Assembly: GCA_027858965.1 (NCBI GenBank)
Contig: JAQIBS010000175.1
Location: forward strand, 1 to 64,000
Source of the DNA: Kiritimatiellia bacterium
GTDB lineage: Bacteria; Verrucomicrobiota; Kiritimatiellia; RFP12; UBA1067
Length of the DNA stretch: 64,000 bases
Direction of reading: 5' to 3'
Part shown: piece by piece, positions 1-8,813 of the stretch
How the letters are laid out: every line of letters begins with the position of its first letter
Position numbering within the stretch: position 1 is the first letter of the stretch
The notes under the pieces: generated by a model
Databases searched by the model: none
Told to the model about the DNA's origin: nothing
What the model saw: the letters and a program-made list of their open reading frames with translations, nothing else
Position numbers and translations under genes: made by a program

Positions 1-45
1 TCATACATTTAGTGTTTGAGTGATAGTCATCACTGGTTTAGACAA

Positions 46-60
46 CAACACTTCGTGTTG
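46..60. repeat. Short palindrome CAACAC-ttc-GTGTTG (copy 1 of 3)
   Basis: A 6-bp stem with a TTC loop, flanked by TTTAG on the left and CAT on the right. Related copies lie at 9768-9782 and 60211-60225, where the stem is CAACGC/GCGTTG. The A-T to G-C change is compensated on both arms, so pairing is conserved. Next to it, 101-133 carries an ATCCTGT-type microsatellite ending in TCAAAAAAA, a family that recurs (reverse strand) at 40142-40172. Confidence 0.7.
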
Positions 61-210
61 CATAGAAGAGATGGGAAAATGCAATACAACAAAGCAAAAT
101 AATCCTGTAGATCCTGTTATCCTGTCAAAAAAATCTTTCGCAAACATGATAGGATTTGAATAGAGAGGTACCAAATTTAAGACATCGGAACAATCAAAAG
201 GAACCAATTA

Positions 211-987
211 ATGAAACTGATATCATGGAATGTGAATGGGATTCGGGCGGTTGCAAAGAAGGGCTTCGAGGACTTTCTTCTGGAGCACAAACCGGACGTA
301 ATATGTCTGCAGGAAATCAAAGTGCACAATGACGATCTTCCGGAGGCAATTGCGCAGATCGGTGCGGAGGAGGGCTATCGCGGATACTGGAATGGTGCCG
401 ACAGGAAGGGCTACAGCGGTACCGCCACACTGACCCGCATACCCCCTATCGCCTGCGAAACAAAGATCGGTGACGAGCGTTTTGACTGCGAGGGCCGTTT
501 CCAGTTTCTGGAGTTCCCGGATTTCTTCCTGATCAATACCTATGTCCCGAATGTAAAACATGATTTATCGCGCCTCAATGAGCGACAGGAATTCGACCAG
601 CTACTGCTGGAAAAAATCAAAGAGCTGGAAACAACCAAGCCGGTTATTCTCTGCGGCGATATGAACGTGGCCCACAACCCCATTGATCTGGCCCGCCCTA
701 AACCAAACGAAGGAAATGCCGGCTATACACTCGAAGAGCGTCAGGGAATGACGAATTATATCAGCGCCGATCTGATTGATACCTTCCGCACCCTGCATCC
801 CGAGAAGGAGCAGTATTCCTGGTGGAGCTATCGGGGTGGGGCGCGGGCTAACAATGTCGGTTGGAGACTTGACTATTTTCTGACCTCTCAATCCCTGCTG
901 CCGACTGTTCACTCCGCCACCATTCACGATCAGGTCACTGGTTCTGACCACTGTCCGATTGAGCTGGTTATGAAAGCATTGCGGTAA
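211..987 (+). CDS. xth: Exodeoxyribonuclease III (ExoA/Xth type)
   Basis: A 258-residue cytoplasmic AP endonuclease / 3'-5' exonuclease of base excision repair. The family motifs appear in order: SWNVNGIRA at the N-terminus, a metal-binding LQEIK, the central YSGTATLTR segment, the GDMNVAHNPIDLARP active-site block, WRLDYFL, and the terminal GSDHCPI with the catalytic Asp-His. Length is normal for the family. The AAAGGAA sequence before the ATG is a good ribosome site. The gene stands alone as a housekeeping gene and converges with the AraC regulator downstream. The product family is not in doubt; only the preference for exonuclease versus AP-endonuclease activity cannot be read from sequence. 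Confidence 0.95.
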   Translation: MKLISWNVNGIRAVAKKGFEDFLLEHKPDVICLQEIKVHNDDLPEAIAQIGAEEGYRGYWNGADRKGYSGTATLTRIPPIACETKIGDERFDCEGRFQFLEFPDFFLINTYVPNVKHDLSRLNERQEFDQLLLEKIKELETTKPVILCGDMNVAHNPIDLARPKPNEGNAGYTLEERQGMTNYISADLIDTFRTLHPEKEQYSWWSYRGGARANNVGWRLDYFLTSQSLLPTVHSATIHDQVTGSDHCPIELVMKALR

Positions 988-1007
988 TTATCAACGGGCT
1001 TCAACTT

Positions 1008-1048
1008 CTTGTTTTCTTGACGGCCATAGCCGGAGGCGACGGCTGTTT
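1008..1048. repeat. 41-bp dispersed repeat, copy 1
   Basis: This segment between two convergent genes recurs at 27220-27260 with one mismatch in 41 bases. It contains an internal hairpin, AGCCG-gaggcga-CGGCT. No open frame is shared between the two sites, so it behaves as an intergenic element. Confidence 0.85.
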
Positions 1049-1064
1049 GTTGCAGCTTCTGAGC

Positions 1065-1982
1065 TTACTTATTCCGAAATTGTTTTTCCGCTGCACGGCG
1101 GTAGCCCGTGGCTGTTTGACCAACTCGTTTGGAAAACATCTTCGAGAAGTAAAACACATTGGCAAACCCTACCTGCTGGGCAATTTCAGAGACGGAGAGA
1201 TCCGTCTGTTCCAACAGCACACGGGCACGGCTGATACGGATGTTGATCTGATAGGCCAGCGGGGTGTGACCGATCTCTTTTTTAAACATCCTCCGAAAGA
1301 CGGAATAACTCAACCCTAGATCAGCAGCCAATATACGAAAGTCTACAGACTCAAAAGCCTTTTCAATAATTCGTTCTCGGGCATCACTGATTTTTTGCCG
1401 TATCTTGCGACACTCACTTGAAGCATGAACCCGGGTGAAAAGAACAAGGCGAGTGATAAGAGTTATTATGTCGGCAAAGATCAGCGGTGTGGCATCCGGT
1501 GAGCTGTCGTTCAGCATGACGGCGATTTTGCGAATAAGCTCCAGCGTTTCCGGGGTTGCGGCACCCCGCAGAACCGGCGCACCCGGAGTGAAGAACGACT
1601 GCATAAGATGATGAGCATAATCACCATCGAACCCCAGAAAATTCTCATCCCAGCCGGTTTCTAGATCAGGCCGGAAACGATGCCACTCACCGGGAAACAG
1701 AATGAAAATATCACCCGCCTCTATCTTCAGATTAGGGCAGGTTGCCGTTTCCAGAATGCCGCTTCCACGGGTGATTGCAAGAATTTGATACTCCGAAAAA
1801 ACACGCCCCTGATCCCATTTATAGAGATAAGCCGCAGGATGATGGTCGAGTGAAGGATAGGCCTTTCCAGGAGGGAACGGCTCAAATCCTGCATCCAACA
1901 CACGCACTCCCCATGTGAGTGCATCGCGCTCCGGTGGATTGTAAGCCGTTAAAGACTCGCGAGGGCTTTTTCGATTCGTCAT
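1065..1982 (-). CDS. AraC-family transcriptional regulator
   Basis: An N-terminal cupin-like sensor domain (region GSGILETATCPNLKIEAGDIF, shown in part) is followed by a C-terminal double helix-turn-helix with the AraC signature: ADLGLSYSVFRRMFKKEIG, then SVSEIAQQVGFANVFYFSK. The protein probably senses a sugar and controls neighbouring carbohydrate genes; the GH36-like gene is the next gene on the same strand. The open frame continues upstream to 2066, but that extension is largely encoded by a tandem repeat (2051-2114). I therefore take the internal ATG (MTNRKSPRES) giving 305 residues. Neither start has a clear ribosome site, so the start is uncertain while the family is secure. Confidence 0.85.
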   Translation of the reverse strand: MTNRKSPRESLTAYNPPERDALTWGVRVLDAGFEPFPPGKAYPSLDHHPAAYLYKWDQGRVFSEYQILAITRGSGILETATCPNLKIEAGDIFILFPGEWHRFRPDLETGWDENFLGFDGDYAHHLMQSFFTPGAPVLRGAATPETLELIRKIAVMLNDSSPDATPLIFADIITLITRLVLFTRVHASSECRKIRQKISDARERIIEKAFESVDFRILAADLGLSYSVFRRMFKKEIGHTPLAYQINIRISRARVLLEQTDLSVSEIAQQVGFANVFYFSKMFSKRVGQTATGYRRAAEKQFRNK

Positions 1983-2050
1983 GATTGGATGAGAATACAC
2001 CAGACCGCGCTTTAAGTAAAGAAAGGAAGAATCCTGAGAGTTTGCGATAT

Positions 2051-2114
2051 AGCGTTTATCGTTCATCTTTTAGCGCTTATCATTTATCTCTTAGCGTTTA
2101 TCGTTTATCGTTTC
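2051..2114. repeat. AGCGTTTATC-type tandem microsatellite
   Basis: Degenerate head-to-tail copies of a roughly 8-9-bp unit, (T)AGCGTTTATC/GTTTATC, lie between the GH36-like gene and the AraC gene and run into the 5' part of the longest AraC frame. No function is visible. Confidence 0.7.
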
Positions 2115-2118
2115 CCCC

Positions 2119-4266
2119 TTATTTCCACTTCAAGCTGAAAGGCACAGTCTGAGAGCTGGAACTTGTGATCGTAAGATTCAGAACCCCCTTCTCATCTGTT
2201 TTTGTCTGGCAGGTCGCACCGCTTTCAGCTTTAGCTGAATCAAAGGTGAATCCGGGTGGTGTCAGGAAACGCAGTGTTAAAGGAAAGCCCTTAACTGCTT
2301 TAACTCCACCGGAAAGGGTCCTGGAGGCGGCATCCCATGCCAGATCTGTCAATTCCACAGCCCCTTGTGTGACATGGCGATCGCTGCTCATAAACTGAGG
2401 ATGAGGCAAAGCGCGATGCACAGCAAGCAACCGCACACCGTGTGCAGGCACCGGCATTTCGAAACGGGTTTTCTGTGTGCCCTGGAATGTGCGGGTCCAG
2501 AATTCGTCAACCACATACGCTGCCAACGGATCAAGCCCGATCTCCGCAAAGTCAAAACCGACGCCAGCCTCCTGCTCCGACCAGTTGAAAAGGGCGACCA
2601 CATCCCATTCGCCGAAAGAACGGTGCACCTTCAGATCCCAGATCGGCAGCATCGAGAAGGTGGGATATAGATCAAGCGGTCGCACATCGCAGACCGGCAG
2701 GGCCTGCTGAAGTAAGCGCATACGCTCCGGTTTAAGTTCAGCCAGCTTATCTCCTGAAAACATCATCTGCCCCGGCAATGCCACAACGGTTGTCGCCAGC
2801 CGGGCCTGCTCCAGACCTATATAATCGCCGACCATTAATGTGTCAGGATCAATGAAAAATACAATATTGTTGGCAAACACCTGATTAAGTGTGCAGCGTG
2901 CCTGACTGAGCAGGTTCTTCCACTTGGGCGGCTTATTAGGATGAACAATATCCGCTCCCGTACGGGCGGCATCAGCAAACGCGGCCTCAGGACCGGAAGC
3001 GTGCCCCTGACAGGCCAGAAAAACGCGGTCCTCCCCTATTCCTTCGCGGAATGTTTTTACACATTGTTCAAACGGGTTCGGACATTCAGGATTTTTGAAT
3101 ACAGCGCGTATCTCCGGACGTTCAAAAAAATGGGCGCAATAACCGGAACTGCGTCCCGACATGCCATCGATTTTGAAATACTCATATCCCCACTCGTGGG
3201 ATGCTTTTGAAAAGATTTTTTTCAGATGATCCTGCACAGCCTGCTGAGAGGGATCAATGGTATACACCCCGTTCCAGGTGCGAAGAGCTTTGCCGTTTTT
3301 ATCATGCAGAAACCACTCTTTATGAGCCTCGTAAAATTCGGCATTGCCGGTTCCGAATGGAGCCATCCAGATACCGGGACGAAATCCGAGAGCGCGGATA
3401 TCATCCGCCAGCTTCTTCATGCCCAGCGGAAACTGACGGGGATTGGGTTTCAGGTTAAGGTTGGAAAATTTACTCACCGGCAACGTGTCGGAGTTGTCCT
3501 GCCACGATTCAATCGACCAGAACTCCATGCCAAAAGGCTGGAGCTGTTCTTTGCCGATCCGCGCTTCGTCAAGGTTGTCTTCAGCGGTGGCCTTATCGAA
3601 ATAGATGTTCCATGACATCCACCCGGTCGGTGGTGAGGGACAACGTTTGCGGTTGATGGGCGTATAATAGGGAACATAACGGGTGCGGTAGTAGTCCTTC
3701 TCGACAGAGAACGACCAGGCGCATTCCGATGACTCTCTGATCTGTGCGGATAATTCTAAGTCAAACAGGCCCTTTTCCCTGGAGGTGATACGTTTGTTGA
3801 CTGCGTCAACGTGCAGGACACTGTCATGTTGCGGAGAAAACAGAGCATCAGTAAGAGAGGAGTCGGCGGAACCGCTTGCCAACTGGAGAACGCGTCCCTC
3901 TCTGGGTGGTTGTGTGCGACATGCAAAACTGTCGGGCAGAAAGTGGATGTTGCCATTAAAACGGAGGATACCCGCATAGCTCTGGGCTGTGCGATGGTAT
4001 ACAAGCATTGAAAGCCTGTCGCCATTAACCTGAAAATTTATGTATCCCTGCACATCGCCACGTTGGTTAACCAGAGCGAGACGGGGTTTCACCGCATCAC
4101 GGGACGAAACAACCTTCCACTCCTTTTTGCCAGAGACAAAACTGAGATGTCCATCCACAGCTACCTCTGCACTTTCATTAACAAGATTCAACTGCGCATC
4201 GGTCTCATTGAATGACACCTGCCAGGAACCCATTACCAAACTCATTAACGCTAAAACTGCCTGCAT
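2119..4266 (-). CDS. Exported clan GH-D (GH36/GH27-like) glycoside hydrolase
   Basis: 715 residues, probably an alpha-galactosidase-like exo-enzyme acting outside the cytoplasm. A short N-terminal hydrophobic segment (MQAVLALMSLVMGS) suggests export. A beta-sandwich region precedes the catalytic barrel, which starts near GWMSWNIYFDKATAEDN. Candidate nucleophile Asp lies in YEYFKIDGM and candidate acid/base Asp in AARTGADIVH, in the clan GH-D order. The last ~80 residues form a beta-rich domain (from MSSDRHVTQGAVELTDLAWD) that also occurs at the end of the 34939-37392 protein, so the two are related. Substrate is not readable; alpha-galactosidase or alpha-N-acetylgalactosaminidase are possible. 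The upstream gap holds repeats rather than an obvious promoter. Confidence 0.8.
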   Translation of the reverse strand: MQAVLALMSLVMGSWQVSFNETDAQLNLVNESAEVAVDGHLSFVSGKKEWKVVSSRDAVKPRLALVNQRGDVQGYINFQVNGDRLSMLVYHRTAQSYAGILRFNGNIHFLPDSFACRTQPPREGRVLQLASGSADSSLTDALFSPQHDSVLHVDAVNKRITSREKGLFDLELSAQIRESSECAWSFSVEKDYYRTRYVPYYTPINRKRCPSPPTGWMSWNIYFDKATAEDNLDEARIGKEQLQPFGMEFWSIESWQDNSDTLPVSKFSNLNLKPNPRQFPLGMKKLADDIRALGFRPGIWMAPFGTGNAEFYEAHKEWFLHDKNGKALRTWNGVYTIDPSQQAVQDHLKKIFSKASHEWGYEYFKIDGMSGRSSGYCAHFFERPEIRAVFKNPECPNPFEQCVKTFREGIGEDRVFLACQGHASGPEAAFADAARTGADIVHPNKPPKWKNLLSQARCTLNQVFANNIVFFIDPDTLMVGDYIGLEQARLATTVVALPGQMMFSGDKLAELKPERMRLLQQALPVCDVRPLDLYPTFSMLPIWDLKVHRSFGEWDVVALFNWSEQEAGVGFDFAEIGLDPLAAYVVDEFWTRTFQGTQKTRFEMPVPAHGVRLLAVHRALPHPQFMSSDRHVTQGAVELTDLAWDAASRTLSGGVKAVKGFPLTLRFLTPPGFTFDSAKAESGATCQTKTDEKGVLNLTITSSSSQTVPFSLKWK

Positions 4267-4319
4267 CTGCGGTCACATCCTTCCAATTACGGTTAAGTCA
4301 AAATCGTGCTTCTGTCGCG

Positions 4320-4380
4320 TCCAACATCCAACTTCCAACTTCCAACTTCCAACGTCGAACATCGAACATCGAACTTCCTA
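4320..4380. repeat. 7-bp minisatellite, locus 1 (units like TCCAACT)
   Basis: About eight consecutive 7-bp units (TCCAACA, TCCAACT, TCGAACA and variants) stand just upstream of the GH36-like gene. The same heptamer family occurs on the opposite strand at 6191-6277 and again at 14762-14803. The rest of the 4267-4731 gap holds the hairpin at 4492-4508 and no gene I can support. Confidence 0.85.
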
Positions 4381-4491
4381 CGAATAGTAATGTTCATTAT
4401 AGGAGGTCAGCATATAATCAACAATAGATATTTTGACCTAAAATTTATACAAAATGAACAAAGTGAGAGACAAAGAAGAATATTAAAGAAT

Positions 4492-4508
4492 CCGCCCCGT
4501 TGGGGCGG
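4492..4508. repeat. Palindrome CCGCCCC-gtt-GGGGCGG
   Basis: A perfect 7-bp stem with a GTT loop, in the non-coding gap before the MFS gene. It has the same design (GC-rich stem, 3-nt loop) as palindromes at 9872-9890, 58793-58811 and 59064-59080. It lacks a following T-run, so it is unlikely to be an intrinsic terminator. Confidence 0.7.
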
Positions 4509-4731
4509 TGACCATAACGACAACTTTTCATTCTGCTCCATAAAACAGCTCATTTTGGGTCAGGCTATGCCGAGTTAGATATTTAGTGTTCAGGTCAAAA
4601 CATATAAAAATTCGGGCAAAACGCATATGGCAATTTTTACAGTATAAGGCTATCATTGTGAAAATTGTGTGGATGTTCCGGTAGACAATCCACTATTTAA
4701 AAAGATTTTGGAATATTTTCAGGAGTTTTTT

Positions 4732-6159
4732 ATGTCAAATGAACCTTTGCATACGGAAAAAAGAAGTATGCGTCCGCTGTTATACATCGTCATCGTTTCG
4801 GCATTGGGCGGTTTTCTTTTCGGGTTCGATTCTGGTGTTATTTCCGGTTGCGAGAGGGCCATCCAGGCTGAATTTCAACTGAGCGGTTTCTGGCACGGAT
4901 TCACAGTATCCGGCGCGCTGATCGGAACCATTATCGGCGCTTTAAGTGTGGGTTGGCCGTCTGACAAGTTTGGCCGCAAACCGACTCTTATGTTCATGGC
5001 TCTGCTTTTCCTGATCTCAGCCACCGGCTGTGCCTTTGCAGGAACACAGCCGGTTCTGGCGTGGATGCGATTCATCGGCGGTCTGGCTATCGGTGGCGCA
5101 TCGGTTGTTGTGCCGCTATATATTGTGGAAGTTTCACCCGGTCCAATGCGCGGCCGGCTGGTTGCCATGAATCAACTGAACATCGTCTTCGGAATCCTGG
5201 TTTCCTATATTTCCAATTATTATGTCGCCAGAGCGATAATAGCGGAAGGCTGGCTCTATACCGCATGTGAGAATATCGCAACGTTCTTTACCTCGTCACC
5301 TATGGAGGTTGGAGAAGTTATGTGGCGTGTCATGCTGGGCATAGAGTGTATCCCGGCCATCGCTTTTCTGATCCTGCTTTTCACCATTCCTGAGTCACCT
5401 CGGTGGCTGGTACGTGTGGGACGGCATCAGGACGCACGCAAGGTTCTTGATTTTATAGGCGATCTCACACCAGCCAAAACCCTGTCGGAAATTAAAGAAA
5501 CTCTTGCTGAGGCGGCCCGTTTAGGTCATGTTAACCTGTTCCAGAAACGCTATTTAAAACCCATTATGCTCGCCTTTTTCATAGCTTTCTTCAATCAGGT
5601 ATCAGGAATCAACGCGATCAATTATTATGCGCCGCGCATATTCGAAAATTTTGTCGGACCCCAGTCCGCTCTGGCTGCGACAGTCGGTGTCGGCACGGTC
5701 AACCTTATCTTCACAATGCTGGCATTCCTGCTAATCGACAAATTCGGGCGGCGTGTGATGATCATCGGCGGTTCCATTGCCATGATGTTCATGCATTTCC
5801 TTGTGGCGTGGCAGCTATCGTTGGGAGCAGAGGCAAGCCCTATTCTGGCCATTGGCGGTATTTTGGGATTCATTGCGTTCTTCGCCATCTCCTCCGGTGC
5901 CGTAATCTGGGTGTTCATATCTGAAATCTTTCCAAACGCGGTCCGTGCCAAAGGCCAGGCGTTCGGTTGTTTCATACATTGGTTCATGTGCACTCTCATA
6001 TCATGGTCCTTCCCGGCCGTGGCCGAGAAGGCCGGAACTTATGCCTTCGGCTTCTTCGGTCTGATGATGATATGTCAGATTGTCTTCGCAATTCGCTGGA
6101 TGCCCGAGACCAAAGGCGGAACCATCGAGAATATAGAACATCGATTGGGTATTAGCTGA
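4732..6159 (+). CDS. Sugar porter family MFS transporter
   Basis: A 475-residue inner-membrane sugar:cation symporter or facilitator of the XylE/GLUT-type sugar porter family. Diagnostic motifs appear in order: GGFLFGFDSGVISG in helix 1, DKFGRKPT after helix 2, PESPRWLVRVGR at the end of helix 6, QVSGINAINYYAPRIFE in helix 7, DKFGRR between helices 8 and 9, and PETKGGTIE after helix 12. The longest frame begins at a GTG at 4669, but I prefer the ATG at 4732 because an AGGAG site lies 6 nt upstream. It is the only sugar importer in the window and is followed on the same strand by the glycyl-radical enzyme pair. It may import a monosaccharide released by the surrounding hydrolases. Substrate is unknown. 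Confidence 0.92.
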   Translation: MSNEPLHTEKRSMRPLLYIVIVSALGGFLFGFDSGVISGCERAIQAEFQLSGFWHGFTVSGALIGTIIGALSVGWPSDKFGRKPTLMFMALLFLISATGCAFAGTQPVLAWMRFIGGLAIGGASVVVPLYIVEVSPGPMRGRLVAMNQLNIVFGILVSYISNYYVARAIIAEGWLYTACENIATFFTSSPMEVGEVMWRVMLGIECIPAIAFLILLFTIPESPRWLVRVGRHQDARKVLDFIGDLTPAKTLSEIKETLAEAARLGHVNLFQKRYLKPIMLAFFIAFFNQVSGINAINYYAPRIFENFVGPQSALAATVGVGTVNLIFTMLAFLLIDKFGRRVMIIGGSIAMMFMHFLVAWQLSLGAEASPILAIGGILGFIAFFAISSGAVIWVFISEIFPNAVRAKGQAFGCFIHWFMCTLISWSFPAVAEKAGTYAFGFFGLMMICQIVFAIRWMPETKGGTIENIEHRLGIS

Positions 6160-6190
6160 GGGATAGCATAGCGTGGGAAATCCGCAAACT

Positions 6191-6277
6191 CGAACGTTGG
6201 ATGTTAAACGTTGAACGTTGAATGTGGAATGTGGAATGTTGGATGTTGAACGTTGGATGTGGAATGTAGAATGTAGG
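6191..6277. repeat. 7-bp minisatellite, locus 2 (units like AACGTTG/AATGTGG)
   Basis: Twelve or so consecutive heptamers of the form RAYGTTG/RAYGTGG with little interruption. It is the clearest array of this family in the window. The rest of the 6160-6485 gap contains a tandem GGTGCGAGACAA duplication near 6335-6360, a GCCCTTC-gcg-GAAGGGC palindrome at 6389-6405 and CCTAAA-type repeats at 6418-6460. I see no gene in the gap. Confidence 0.9.
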
Positions 6278-6388
6278 ACACGACAGAGGTCAGCTGATGT
6301 CCAGCTAGACTCGAACTTTGTCTGATTTGATTTTGGTGCGAGACAAGGTGCGAGACAAGGATTGAACCACCGACAACATGTTTTTATT

Positions 6389-6460
6389 GCCCTTCGCGGA
6401 AGGGCCTAATTGCTGCAAACCTAAACTCCTACAGCCTAAAAACCTAAGATCCTGCATCCT
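6389..6460. repeat. Palindrome plus CCTAAA-type repeats
   Basis: Positions 6389-6405 form a perfect 7-bp stem with a 3-nt loop (GCCCTTC-gcg-GAAGGGC). They are followed by degenerate copies of a (CAG)CCTAAA(CACC) unit. The same unit occurs at 40378-40445, 43505-43550 and 43667-43700. It is read in frame as the N-terminal extension of the longest glycyl-radical-enzyme frame, which argues against that extension being protein. Confidence 0.7.
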
Positions 6461-6485
6461 ATGGGATGCTAACAAAGGTGATATT

Positions 6486-8546
6486 ATGACTGATAGAATA
6501 AAAAAACTGAGAGATTATATTCTCGCCAAAAAACATGTATCACTGCGACACGATGTAATCTGGACCCTGGCCAAATCTTTTCAGAGGGAAGGCCTCTCAC
6601 AGGAGTGCCGTGCCGCTGAAGGACTGTGCGCAGTGCTGAATGCGGAACAACCAGTCTTTCTGCCGGACGAGACAATCTGTTTCACACGGACAATTAAAGA
6701 AATCCCCGACCTGTACACAGAGGAAGAGATGGAGACCCTGCGCACGTCGGCGTACTACCATGAAAAAGGCACCGTATTCAACATCTCTCCCGATTATGCC
6801 AGCACCATCAGAACCGGATTGGATGAACGCCGCAGCGAGATTGAAACCCGTCTGACACGAGCCATATCCGAAGATGACAAAAGCGCTGTCGATTTCCTGT
6901 CCAGCGCTCTGAAAGCAATTGATGCCGTGTTAGATCTGGCAGAACGTTACCGGATCGAGGCGCAACAAAAGGGACTCACACTTATTGCTGACACTCTTAC
7001 CCGTGTGCCGCGCCAGGGCGCGCGCACACTGCATGAAGCCCTGCAGTTTCTGCGCATTCTGCACTACACACTCTGGGGCGAAGGCGAATACCACAATGGA
7101 CTCGGTCGATTTGACCAGTATATGTACCCTTATTTCAAAGCTGACATCGAATCGGGCATTCTGACGGAAGAAAAGGCTCTGGAACTGGTTGAAGAGTTTT
7201 TCCTGACGTGTAACCGCGATAGCGATCTTTATATCGGCGTGCAGCAAGGCGATAACGGACAGAGCATGATGCTGGGCGGCCTTGACCCCGAAGGCCGGGA
7301 CGCATTCAATGAGCTCTCTCGCATATGTCTGCAAGCCTCGTGCGAACTCAGAGTGATAGACCCTAAGATCAATCTGCGAGTGTCCTCCACAACTCCGTCT
7401 TCTGTTCTGGAAGAAGCCACTAAACTGACCAGCCAGGGGCTGGGATTTCCCCAATACGCCAATGATGACATAATCATACCGGCACTGGAACGCTTTGGAT
7501 ACAGTACCAGGGATGCCCGCAATTATACAGTGGCCGCCTGTTGGGAATTCATCATACCGGGTTGCGGCATGGACATTCCAAATATTGGAGCTGTTTCATT
7601 CCCTGCAGTTATCGACCACGTCATTCGCTGCAGCCAGGCCACAAGCTTCAAAGCTTTCTTTGAAGAGGTGACCGAAGAGCTGAAGCGCGAGGCCGACCGC
7701 ATTGAGGCCACCTTGCGGAATGTCAAAATACTCCCGGGTCCTTTTGTGTCTATCCTTTGTGAAGGCCGCATCGAGGCAGGCCGCGATGTCTGTGAAGGCA
7801 ACCGCTACAACAATTTCGGCATACACGGCACAGGCCTATCCACCGCCGCTGACTCGCTGGCCGCAATCCGTCAACTGGTCTTCGACGAAGACCAGGTGTC
7901 ACTGAATAATTTTGCCGAAGTTCTCGACAACGATTTTGAAGGACACAACGAGTTGTTGGCCAGCGCACGTTTCAGCGTACCGAAAATGGGCAATGCCGAA
8001 CCCGCTGTGGACTCACTGGCCGCCGCCCTGCTGAATGCCTTTGCCGACTCGTGGGAAGGCCGTACGAACAACCGCAGCGGAATCTACCGTTGCGGCACAG
8101 GTTCGGCAATGTATTATATCTGGCATGCAAATGAACTACACGCCACACCCGACGGACGTCTGACCGGACAGCCTTTTGCAGCAAATTATGCGCCATCGCT
8201 GAATGTGCCCGTTAAAGGTCCCATTTCGGTGATTGAGTCTTTCACAACACCGGATCTCAGCCGCGTGGCCAACGGCGGCCCGCTCACTATAGAGATACAC
8301 GACAGTGCTTTCCGCAATTCGGACGGCATAACAAAAGTGGCGCAGCTCGTGAAGTTCTTCATAGATTCAGGAGGCCATCAGTTGCAGATAAACTCGATCA
8401 ACCGTGACCGTCTGCAGGAGGCCCAGAAGAATCCCGAAGCATACCGCAACCTGATTGTCAGAGTCTGGGGCTGGAGCGGTTATTTCGTCGAACTGGACAA
8501 AGCCTATCAGGATCAAATAATCCAGCGAGTCGAGATGGCGATGTGA
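6486..8546 (+). CDS. Glycyl-radical enzyme (PFL/dehydratase-like), substrate unassigned
   Basis: 686 residues, a cytoplasmic oxygen-sensitive radical enzyme. The PFL-like domain is followed by the C-terminal glycyl-radical domain: RVWGWSGYF near the end carries the radical-bearing Gly662. The active-site loop reads VAACWEFIIPGCG, with candidate thiyl-radical Cys352 and general base Glu354. The spacing C-x-E resembles the dehydratase/lyase/decarboxylase branch (usually GCVE), not the CC pair of pyruvate formate-lyase. Ala before Cys and Trp between Cys and Glu are not the usual residues, so I do not assign a known subfamily. The start at ATG 6486 follows AAAGGTG; the longer frame from 6378 is encoded by repeats. 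The activase lies 267 bp downstream, and the MFS transporter upstream suggests anaerobic sugar catabolism. Confidence 0.88.
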   Translation: MTDRIKKLRDYILAKKHVSLRHDVIWTLAKSFQREGLSQECRAAEGLCAVLNAEQPVFLPDETICFTRTIKEIPDLYTEEEMETLRTSAYYHEKGTVFNISPDYASTIRTGLDERRSEIETRLTRAISEDDKSAVDFLSSALKAIDAVLDLAERYRIEAQQKGLTLIADTLTRVPRQGARTLHEALQFLRILHYTLWGEGEYHNGLGRFDQYMYPYFKADIESGILTEEKALELVEEFFLTCNRDSDLYIGVQQGDNGQSMMLGGLDPEGRDAFNELSRICLQASCELRVIDPKINLRVSSTTPSSVLEEATKLTSQGLGFPQYANDDIIIPALERFGYSTRDARNYTVAACWEFIIPGCGMDIPNIGAVSFPAVIDHVIRCSQATSFKAFFEEVTEELKREADRIEATLRNVKILPGPFVSILCEGRIEAGRDVCEGNRYNNFGIHGTGLSTAADSLAAIRQLVFDEDQVSLNNFAEVLDNDFEGHNELLASARFSVPKMGNAEPAVDSLAAALLNAFADSWEGRTNNRSGIYRCGTGSAMYYIWHANELHATPDGRLTGQPFAANYAPSLNVPVKGPISVIESFTTPDLSRVANGGPLTIEIHDSAFRNSDGITKVAQLVKFFIDSGGHQLQINSINRDRLQEAQKNPEAYRNLIVRVWGWSGYFVELDKAYQDQIIQRVEMAM

Positions 8547-8555
8547 GCTTGAAAG

Positions 8556-8768
8556 AAGTGCGGGAGTGCGGGAGTGCGGGAGTGCTAAAGTGCGGGAGTT
8601 AAAGAGGGAGGCGAAGCTCCTGCCGACGGGCTGAGCCGTGAACCTTGAGTAACGAAAAGATCGGTGCCTTTATTTTCGGTATCGCAATCGGTATCGGCAT
8701 CGGCATCGAATTACAACCGCAGATTACTCGCCCGATAGCGATACCGAGTAGCGATACCGAGTAGCGAT
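8556..8768. repeat. Tandem GTGCGGGA repeats and inverted ATCGGT/ACCGAT-type repeats
   Basis: 8556-8601 holds about five copies of an 8-bp AGTGCGGG unit. 8682-8768 holds hexamer-rich sequence (GGTATCGC, ATCGGC) whose right half (GCGATACCGAGTA repeated) is roughly the reverse complement of the left half, so the transcript between the enzyme and its activase could fold into a long imperfect hairpin. No gene is visible. Confidence 0.7.
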
Positions 8769-8813
8769 GATTCACCCACTAAAATATGCGAAAAAGGCGA
8801 TAAGAGTTACAAG

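Noticed and set aside
1-207. 68-codon minus-strand frame before the exonuclease gene
   Set aside because: It is made of the palindrome and ATCCTGT microsatellite sequence, has no ribosome site and no family features.
4492-4508. Intrinsic terminator
   Set aside because: The stem is good but no T-run follows on either strand; the design matches the dispersed 3-nt-loop palindromes instead.
6378-6485. N-terminal extension of the glycyl-radical enzyme
   Set aside because: The extra 36 codons are encoded by a palindrome and CCTAAA repeats; the ATG at 6486 follows AAAGGTG and fits the family N-terminus.
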